Notes under the pieces: generated by a model | Seen by the model: the letters and a program-made list of their open reading frames with translations, nothing else | Told to the model about the DNA's origin: nothing | Database searches by the model: none | Program-made: the position numbers and the translations under genes | NCBI GenBank assembly: GCA_034437615.1 | Contig: DAOTTW010000249.1 | Span: forward strand, 1 to 5,484 | Length of the DNA: 5,484 bases | Reading direction: 5' to 3' | DNA from: DAOTTW01 sp034437615 | GTDB taxonomy: Bacteria; Chloroflexota; Anaerolineae; Aggregatilineales; Phototrophicaceae | Part shown: positions 1-5,484 of the stretch, piece by piece | How positions within the stretch are numbered: position 1 is the stretch's first letter | Layout: each line of letters opens with the position of its first letter

Positions 1-2018
1 TCGGCAAAGAAGCTGGCCCCGATCAGGCTGTTGCCATGCCGCAAGCGATGATCTAAAAACGTGAACGGCTTGTCCTTGCTCAGCGTCACCAGCCATATCG
101 AGAGCTTCGCCAGTTCCACCGCCAGATGGTTCAGGTCAACGCCCCAGATGCAGCGCTCCGCGACCAGTCGGCGTGCCCAGGCCAGCGCTTCGGCGCGCTC
201 GTTGGGTATCGGCCCGACGTTCTCGCTACTGCGGCTTTCTGGCTCCGCATAGGGCATCAGCAGCAGCACATCCGGCTCAGCGGATTGTGCCGCGTCCCAG
301 GCTTCCAGCAGCCGATCCGCCAGATAGCGCACGGCCTGCACCAGAAACGCCCCCGATCCCATCGCTGGGTCACACACGGTCAGCCCCAGGATGTGACGGG
401 CGGGTTTGATGCGCGGCGTTTCGCTGTCGGGGTCGTCATAGCATTGTGGCTTCAGCGCCTGCTCAACCAGGAAGCTGGTCAACTGTGGCGGCGTGTAGAA
501 GATGCCGCCGCGTTTGCGTGTGCCCATCTGCGCCGCCACGTAGCGCTGCCCCTCCGCGATGAAGGCATCCACCAGCGGTTCAAAAACCCAGCGTAGATCG
601 TCAGGGTTGTTCACGGCGCGGGCTTGCACGTCCTCACATAATCCCCTGACCTGCGACCAGTGCAGCGTCGTCAGCCCCTTCACCGTGTCGTAAAGCGCAT
701 CAGCTTGCAGGGCGTCTTGTAAGCTGCTCAGCGGGTAAGCGTCCACTGCCCCCACCGGATACACCAGCGGTTCTGTTGCCAGTTTCACCGTATAACCGAG
801 CAGATTCTCGTACACATAGCCAAGTTGCTCCACTTGTAGCGCCCGATAGCTGACGCGCTGGCGTCCGTCGCGGTTTTCGGCGGTGGTCAGGTGGCGCAGC
901 ATCCGCCACAGCGCCGCATTGCTGATGCTCACGCGCTCGTCCTCCAACAACGGGAAGCGCTGCGGGTCGAACAACGCACCGCCATAGGCCACCATCGCAA
1001 AATCGGGGTGGGTCGCGCCTCGGTGGATCAAACGAAAGGCCGCCAACAAGCCAGGATAGGCGTCGGTGCGTTGTTGCTGGCGTTCGGCGTTCGTCAGGTG
1101 CTCACGATCCAGCTTGTTCCACAGGTAGGTCAGGCCATATGCCTGATCGTAGAACACCTCACCGTGTGGCAGCAAGCCGTTTTCCTCGGCGTAAAACATG
1201 AACACCAGCCGCATCATGAAGAACAGCGCCAGTTCGTAGACCTGTTCGGCGGGCACGTCTGCCAGCAGTTCGCCGTTGGCCTGTTGATCTGCCCGATCCA
1301 GTTCCCGTACGAAGATGTTCAGCGCCGCCAGCACCTGATTCCCAAGCTGGTCGGTCACATCGGCCTGTCGTTGCTGGCTTTCCGTCGCCATTTCCAGCAA
1401 GCGGGCCGGGTCGCGCAGCAGCATGATAAAGGCGTGCAGCGTCATACGCTCGTCATGCCAGCCTGCCGCCGTCCAGGTGATGTAAGCCGTTGGTAAACCG
1501 GGCGCAGCATAAACCAGTCGCCAGTCCTGCCCATTTGTCAGGATGCCAAGTTGCACGCGGGTCTCACGCAGTAGCCGATCCAGCTTGGTAAAGGGTGATG
1601 CCTTCCAGCGTCCGCTTTGCTGCTCAGGCCGATCCAGGTCACCCGTTGCCACATACACCAGCAGTTGCGGCGCTCCGGCCTCATCCACCACGAATTGATC
1701 GGGCTGCAACGTCTGCATGTAGTCTGTCAGGTCAATACGCAGCGTCGGCGGCATGTCCATGCGTCCGCGTAGGCGTGTGTCGTAGTCCAGTAACGTCCGT
1801 AGCACAAAGTCACGCCAGCGCGCTTGTGCCCGACCTACTGCTTCAGCGTCACTGCGTCCCATTGCGCTGCGCCAGCGCTCAAATTCACTGCGAAAGCGCC
1901 GCGAGAGCGTCGGGTTCAGTGTTTGCGGCCCATCAGGGAATTGGTCGCGCAGCACCGGCTCAGAGACCATCAGGCCACTGAGTTCAACCAGGGATTGCCA
2001 GTCGTGTGCAGTCGTCAT
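1..2018 (-). CDS. drmMI: DISARM class 1 adenine-specific DNA methylase DrmMI, 3' end outside window
   Basis: This is a SAM-dependent N6-adenine DNA methyltransferase of the large Eco57I-like (type IIG-related) kind, expected to mark host DNA as self. I translated the minus strand from ATG 2018 and found 672 codons with no stop before the window edge. Residues 160-170 read LTNGQDWRLVY, typical of the N-terminal part of such enzymes. GGIFYTPPQL (about 504-513) precedes SAM-binding motif I, DPAMGSGAFL (550-559), and GVDLN (626-630) supplies the acidic motif II residue D628. GNSLIG (662-667) is also family-like. The catalytic NPPY/F motif has not yet appeared and should lie beyond position 1. The gene starts 4 bases after the drmD stop behind a GGAGG site, so the two are probably co-transcribed and translationally coupled. 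That it is a methylase is clear from the motifs. The name drmMI rests mainly on its place directly after drmD. A methylase of another helicase-linked restriction system is the alternative. Confidence 0.85.
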   Translation of the reverse strand, partial: MTTAHDWQSLVELSGLMVSEPVLRDQFPDGPQTLNPTLSRRFRSEFERWRSAMGRSDAEAVGRAQARWRDFVLRTLLDYDTRLRGRMDMPPTLRIDLTDYMQTLQPDQFVVDEAGAPQLLVYVATGDLDRPEQQSGRWKASPFTKLDRLLRETRVQLGILTNGQDWRLVYAAPGLPTAYITWTAAGWHDERMTLHAFIMLLRDPARLLEMATESQQRQADVTDQLGNQVLAALNIFVRELDRADQQANGELLADVPAEQVYELALFFMMRLVFMFYAEENGLLPHGEVFYDQAYGLTYLWNKLDREHLTNAERQQQRTDAYPGLLAAFRLIHRGATHPDFAMVAYGGALFDPQRFPLLEDERVSISNAALWRMLRHLTTAENRDGRQRVSYRALQVEQLGYVYENLLGYTVKLATEPLVYPVGAVDAYPLSSLQDALQADALYDTVKGLTTLHWSQVRGLCEDVQARAVNNPDDLRWVFEPLVDAFIAEGQRYVAAQMGTRKRGGIFYTPPQLTSFLVEQALKPQCYDDPDSETPRIKPARHILGLTVCDPAMGSGAFLVQAVRYLADRLLEAWDAAQSAEPDVLLLMPYAEPESRSSENVGPIPNERAEALAWARRLVAERCIWGVDLNHLAVELAKLSIWLVTLSKDKPFTFLDHRLRHGNSLIGASFFA

Positions 2019-2022
2019 CGCG

Positions 2023-5000
2023 CTAAGCCTCCAGCAAGTATTCAGGCAGCAAATAGAGCAAAGCCATCGGCAACACGCGCACGCTACGTAAGGCATACAT
2101 CTGGCGCACGCGGGCAGGTTCCTCCTTGCTGCGTGCTTGCAGCGCTTCCAGCTTCTGCGCCAACCAGCGCAAATCCTCCTGATATTGCAGGTACTCGTCG
2201 CGATCAAACAACTCAAGTTGATACGGACTGGCAGCACGTTGTTTTTCGTCGCGGCGCAAGCGTGTCCGCAACTCTTTGATGCGCGTCTGGATTAATTCCT
2301 GCACGGCTTTCGCGTCAGCTTCGGCCCGTTCGCTTGCCAGTTGTGTCAGGCGTTCACGCTCACTCGCTTCCGCCTCTTCAAGTCGTTGCAGCAATTGGCG
2401 CTCGTGAGCCTTAAAGGTGCGTCGCAGTTGTGTGCCAAGTCTCGTGGGGATGTCGGGCATTTCGTAGCGCTCGGATAGCATTCGCTCGATGTCTGCGGAA
2501 GGTAGCGGGTATAGCTTGTCGTCCTGAAATTCGCCACCTACCGTCAGAATCGACTCATGCAGGCGTTGCGAGGTATTGCCAATGGCGACCAGTCGTCCGT
2601 ATGCGATGACAACTGGCTGCGTGATCTGTGGCAATATGCGATACGAAACGCGGTTCAAGCCACCTTCACCCGGCTCCGACCACAGACGCGCCCGAAATAC
2701 CCCCAGTGCCTGGCGCAACAGCGGATGATTCAGGTGCAGCAAAGTCAGATCGTGTCGTCCCTCAGCCAAATGGTGGTCAAAGGTAATATCGCGCCAGCGT
2801 CCGTCCGCATCTCGCAAAGTGTCTGCCAGGCTGTGCCACTGCTGCGGCAGTTTTTGCAGGTTGTACGCTCGGTCGCGTAAAGTCGGTGACATCGCTGCTT
2901 GCAAACCATCATGTCCGAGTATTTGCAGCGCTGCGTCCAGCACCTGTGCCATTGTCTCCGGTCGCACCGATAGGGCATGACGGGTACGATCCATCTGTCG
3001 CCGTACTTGCCGAATTTTGTCCTCGGTCACTAATTCGCCGCGCACGACATCCTGAGCCAGTTTGCGCCGTTCGTCCGGCACGTTCAGCTTGTATCCCTGC
3101 CCCAGCATGGCCCGTTCTACTTGTTGTGCGATAATCTCGCCCACACTGCCCAGGTCGGCCTGCATGGTCTGCACCTTGTCGATCACAGTTTGCAGGAAGC
3201 GCGAATCAGCGTTGTCCGTATACAAAAAGTGATAGACTTCCACCACGTCGGCGGTCTGCCCATGCCGATCAATGCGTCCGTTGCGCTGTTCCATGCGGTT
3301 CGGGTTCCAGGGAATTTCGTAATGCATCAGGTAACGGCAATGAGCCTGTAAGTTGAGGCCTTCGCTTGCTGCATCCGTCGCTACAAGTATCCGAACGGGA
3401 TGTTCAGCAGGTGGCGTCATAAAAGCCGCTTTGATGGCTTCGCGTTGAGCAGACATCATACCGCCGTACAGGGTTAGCAACGCCTCTGCACCGTAGCGTT
3501 CACTTAGCACCTCTTGCAGATAGTGCAACGTGTCTTTGTATTCAGTGAACAGCACGAGTCGTTCATCAGTCCAGGCGCCGTTTTCGCGCAGATGCTCTTC
3601 AATCCAGTCAAATAGGATCGCGAGTTTCGTGTCGGGTACATCGCCCAGCAAACGCACCATATGTTGCAGATGATCGCGTTCTTCAGGCAGCAAATCCGTG
3701 AAGAAACGAGATGATTCGACCAGGGCATCATCCTCGGCCTGATTTTTCTCGTCATCGTTGGCCCAATCCTCCTGAACACGCTCGGTCATGCGCCCCAATA
3801 GCGTCATATCCGCCATTTCGTCTGTTGCACCCAGCGATTGCATGTGCGTATGAATGCTGCGTGCAAAAGCTTTGGGTGATGAGAGTAGGCGCTTCTTGAG
3901 CATGGTCAATGCAAAACGAACTGGTAGCGATCGCGACCATTCCAAACGTTCCAGACGTGACTCGGCATAGGCGTTCAGCCGCTCAAAAAGCTGTGACTCT
4001 TGCTCAGTTGGCTGGACTTCTAACGCTTTCACCGCCCGCTGTGCGAATTTGCGGCGACTCATGGCCTGCATGACATCTGCCTTCAGGCGACGCACCATGA
4101 CTTGTTGCACCTGTGCCAGATCGACATCAGGGCCACGACTGAAGCGCAGCGGATCGAGTAATTCTAGCAGGGCAGTAAAGCTCTCTGTGTAACCGTTGTG
4201 TGGCGTTGCAGTGAGGAATAGGCGATGTTCAAAGTGATCAGCAATGCGACGCATCATGCGCGTGCGGTCGCTATCGACAGCGTAGCTGCCCCGACCAGAC
4301 GGTGCGACGTTGTGCGCTTCATCGACAATCAGCAAATCCCAGTCGCGCAAAGGTGAATCCTGATGCTGCAAACTCTGTTGGAACAAACGCAGGGGTTGTT
4401 CGCGCTTGAGAAAATCCATTGACGTAATCAGGCGTGGATGGCTTGTCCAGGGGTTGATATGCATCCCATATTCCCGGCGCAATTGCTGGATGCTCTGGCG
4501 GTCGATAATCTCGAAGTGCAATTGGAATTTCTCTTGCATCTCTTCCTGCCACTGCTTCTGCAAAGATGCAGGGCACAGAATCATCACTCGTCGAATGCGT
4601 TGCCGCGTCAGCATCTCCTGCATCAGTAGACCAGCTTCGATGGTCTTTCCCAGGCCGACATCATCGGCAATGAGCAGATTGACGCGTGGAATCGTTAGCA
4701 TCCGCACAATGGGTTCAAGCTGATATTCCTCAATGGCGATCGCTGCAAAAAATGGGGCGCGTATCCCTTCTTGCTCAAGGAGCGATGCGCCCGACCAGCG
4801 AATAGCCGTAACGAAAGCGTCGAATGTCTCGCTCGAATCCCAGGCCATCGGTTGTGGCAAGCCGCCACTCTCGAAAATGCTAGGGGCAATCTCGCGCTCC
4901 CACAGCACATGGAGTGTTGTGCCTAATTGATCGTCGTCCAGGCACTCAAGCAGGACGTGATGTGAAACTTGTCCGTCCGTTTCGTGCTCTGTTACATCTT

Positions 5001-5121
5001 GTACAGACCAGAAGCGCTGTCGCAGCCTGACCAATTGGCCTTGTTCGGGGATTGCCAGTGGTGTTGTGACCATTGTGATCCATCTTGCAGCAATAGCGGA
5101 TATTAGTGTTTTGTCAGGCAT
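2023..5121 (-). CDS. drmD: DISARM class 1 SNF2-like helicase DrmD
   Basis: This is a SNF2-family superfamily 2 ATPase, a cytoplasmic DNA translocase or helicase of the DISARM anti-phage system. The 1032 residues are uninterrupted. Seen motifs: Q-motif-like EEYQLEP (131-137); Walker A DDVGLGKT (153-160); Walker B DEAH (267-270), followed by NVAPSGRG; motif III TATPHN (304-309); then the second RecA lobe with LFTEYKD (524-530), motif V ATDAASEGLNLQ (581-592) and motif VI QRNGRIDRHGQ (612-622) with its arginine fingers. Residues about 900-960 are a charged, probably coiled-coil stretch, and the tail is hydrophobic. No catalytic residue is missing. The pattern PEQGQLVR at the N-terminus, VNLLIADDVGLGKT and DEAHNVAPSGRG matches DrmD as I remember the family. 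The start is uncertain: ATG 5121 has no ribosome site, while ATG 5073 (residue 17) has a weak AAGATGGA 5 bases upstream and sits just before the conserved region. A SNF2 helicase of another defence or restriction system is the less likely alternative. Confidence 0.88.
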   Translation of the reverse strand: MPDKTLISAIAARWITMVTTPLAIPEQGQLVRLRQRFWSVQDVTEHETDGQVSHHVLLECLDDDQLGTTLHVLWEREIAPSIFESGGLPQPMAWDSSETFDAFVTAIRWSGASLLEQEGIRAPFFAAIAIEEYQLEPIVRMLTIPRVNLLIADDVGLGKTIEAGLLMQEMLTRQRIRRVMILCPASLQKQWQEEMQEKFQLHFEIIDRQSIQQLRREYGMHINPWTSHPRLITSMDFLKREQPLRLFQQSLQHQDSPLRDWDLLIVDEAHNVAPSGRGSYAVDSDRTRMMRRIADHFEHRLFLTATPHNGYTESFTALLELLDPLRFSRGPDVDLAQVQQVMVRRLKADVMQAMSRRKFAQRAVKALEVQPTEQESQLFERLNAYAESRLERLEWSRSLPVRFALTMLKKRLLSSPKAFARSIHTHMQSLGATDEMADMTLLGRMTERVQEDWANDDEKNQAEDDALVESSRFFTDLLPEERDHLQHMVRLLGDVPDTKLAILFDWIEEHLRENGAWTDERLVLFTEYKDTLHYLQEVLSERYGAEALLTLYGGMMSAQREAIKAAFMTPPAEHPVRILVATDAASEGLNLQAHCRYLMHYEIPWNPNRMEQRNGRIDRHGQTADVVEVYHFLYTDNADSRFLQTVIDKVQTMQADLGSVGEIIAQQVERAMLGQGYKLNVPDERRKLAQDVVRGELVTEDKIRQVRRQMDRTRHALSVRPETMAQVLDAALQILGHDGLQAAMSPTLRDRAYNLQKLPQQWHSLADTLRDADGRWRDITFDHHLAEGRHDLTLLHLNHPLLRQALGVFRARLWSEPGEGGLNRVSYRILPQITQPVVIAYGRLVAIGNTSQRLHESILTVGGEFQDDKLYPLPSADIERMLSERYEMPDIPTRLGTQLRRTFKAHERQLLQRLEEAEASERERLTQLASERAEADAKAVQELIQTRIKELRTRLRRDEKQRAASPYQLELFDRDEYLQYQEDLRWLAQKLEALQARSKEEPARVRQMYALRSVRVLPMALLYLLPEYLLEA
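2028..2032 (-). promoter_or_regulatory. Shine-Dalgarno site of the methylase gene
   Basis: GGAGG on the minus strand lies 9 bases before ATG 2018. It falls inside the last sense codons of drmD (CTG GAG GCT TAG), so ribosomes finishing drmD pass over it. This decides the methylase start and suggests translational coupling. Confidence 0.8.
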
Positions 5122-5159
5122 TGTAGCTGGCTTAGTAGGTCAGTGCCAAGCGAAGATAG
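5122..5159 (-). other. Short leader upstream of drmD, no clear promoter
   Basis: This is the gap between the drmD start and the nearest upstream stop-bounded frame on the other strand. The drmD promoter should lie here or further right, inside the gene remnant, if the operon starts with drmD. The best candidate I see is TATCTT (minus strand, near 5153-5158) as a -10 box, but its -35 partner is poor. No operator or riboswitch-like fold was recognised. Confidence 0.3.
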
Positions 5160-5411
5160 CAAAAATCAAGCGAGGGTCGCCTACCCGACCAGTGGCGCGA
5201 GGTGGATGCCGAGGGCTTGCAGGCGTTTATGCAAGGCGAACCGCGCCAGACGGACCCTGCCGCCTGGCACCCGCACAACCCCAACGCAGAGCGCGATGCG
5301 CGTATCGAAGCCGAGGGTTTGTACACTGACCCGATCCACCAGTATACGACCTTTGATGAGGATGAGGACGACCCAAAGGTCGAACCCGCTACCCCTGATT
5401 TCGATCTGTAA
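5160..5411 (+). pseudogene. 3' remnant of an unidentified gene, truncated next to drmD
   Basis: An open frame runs from just after TAG 5157-5159 to TAA 5409-5411. In-frame translation gives EGRLPDQWREVDAEGLQAF, then a Pro/His/Asn-rich middle (AAWHPHNPNAERDAR), AEGLYTDPIHQYTTF and a strongly acidic tail (DEDEDDPK) ending in PDFDL. GC-rich third positions and ordinary codons suggest it was really translated. There is no ATG at a plausible start. The first possible start is GTG 5202 with no ribosome site, and the protein-like frame continues upstream of it; ATG 5229 has only a weak AGG. I therefore read it as the C-terminal end of a longer protein whose 5' part was lost. It points away from drmD. 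I do not recognise the family. A genuine small 69-residue acidic protein starting at GTG 5202 is the alternative. Confidence 0.5.
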
Positions 5412-5444
5412 ACCAATGCCCGGTGATGAGCCGGGTTTGTTGGT
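5412..5444 (+). terminator. Terminator-like hairpin after the gene remnant
   Basis: One base after the TAA stop begins a two-part stem. The outer arms ACCAA (5412-5416) and TTGGT (5440-5444) enclose inner arms CCCGG (5419-5423) and CCGGG (5431-5435) with a 7-base loop. The inner stem is followed by TTTGTT, a modest T-rich stretch, which suits an intrinsic terminator for plus-strand transcription. The run of T is short and partly used by the outer stem, so strength is uncertain. Confidence 0.5.
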
Positions 5445-5448
5445 CTAT

Positions 5449-5467
5449 ATGAGATACATCATCTCAT
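5449..5467. repeat. Perfect 7-bp inverted repeat
   Basis: ATGAGAT (5449-5455) and ATCTCAT (5461-5467) are separated by ACATC. It could be an operator-like palindrome, a weak second hairpin, or the start of a signal belonging to sequence beyond 5484. No gene can be called in 5445-5484. Confidence 0.4.
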
Positions 5468-5484
5468 TTACGACATGACCTGTA

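Noticed and set aside
126..1496. Plus-strand open frames at 126-596 and 891-1496
   Set aside because: They lie antisense to the methylase, whose minus-strand frame is continuous and carries clear motifs. Their translations show no family features and are rich in His, Gln and Arg, as antisense shadows often are.
1595..2279. Plus-strand open frames at 1595-1981 and 1824-2279
   Set aside because: They are antisense to the methylase 5' end and the drmD 3' end, with low-complexity Ala/Pro/Arg/Ser translations and no recognisable domain.
5122..5160. Sigma-54-like promoter upstream of drmD (minus strand TTGGCAC)
   Set aside because: The -24-like GG element is present, but no GC-containing -12 element follows at the required distance.
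5132..5478. Overlapping frames 5132-5416 (minus) and 5143-5478 (plus)
   Set aside because: Ser-rich and Arg/Pro-rich shadows of the remnant frame at 5160-5411, which has the better codon use and a stop placed just before a terminator-like hairpin.
1..5484. CRISPR array, tRNA, rRNA or complete insertion sequence
   Set aside because: No regularly spaced repeats, no tRNA-like cloverleaf or rRNA segments, and no transposase frame or terminal repeats were seen; most of the window is occupied by two long coding frames.

Overview
The window carries two genes on the minus strand that I read as the start of a class 1 DISARM anti-phage defence operon. Next to them, on the plus strand, is what looks like the broken 3' end of an unrelated gene. 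The organism cannot be named from this sequence. GC is moderate (about 50-60% in the lines I sampled), genes are tightly packed with ribosome sites, and the style fits a Gram-negative bacterium, most likely a proteobacterium; that placement is an inference.

Layout, read in the direction of transcription (right to left). Positions 5121-2023 (minus) encode an intact 1032-residue SNF2-family helicase with all the main superfamily 2 motifs, which I assign to DrmD. Four bases after its stop codon, and behind a strong GGAGG ribosome site inside its last codons, an adenine-specific DNA methyltransferase starts at 2018 (minus). It is still open at position 1, so 672 residues are visible and the rest lies outside the window. 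I assign it to DrmMI. The helicase-methylase order matches class 1 DISARM, in which drmA, drmB and drmC would be expected further left, beyond position 1.

Positions 5122-5159 are a short leader with no convincing promoter. Positions 5160-5411 (plus) hold an open frame with coding-like codon use, an acidic C-terminal tail and a proper stop. It has no good start, and its frame is closed by a stop right beside the drmD 5' end. It is probably a truncated gene remnant at the edge of the defence cassette. It is followed by a terminator-like hairpin (5412-5444) and a perfect 7-bp inverted repeat (5449-5467).

Functionally, the methylase would mark host DNA as self. The helicase would act with DrmA, DrmB and DrmC to block incoming unmodified DNA. 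Both visible proteins keep the catalytic motifs that fall within the window, so the module looks functional as far as it can be seen. I found no evidence for a wholly new system here; the least explained part is the right-hand junction.
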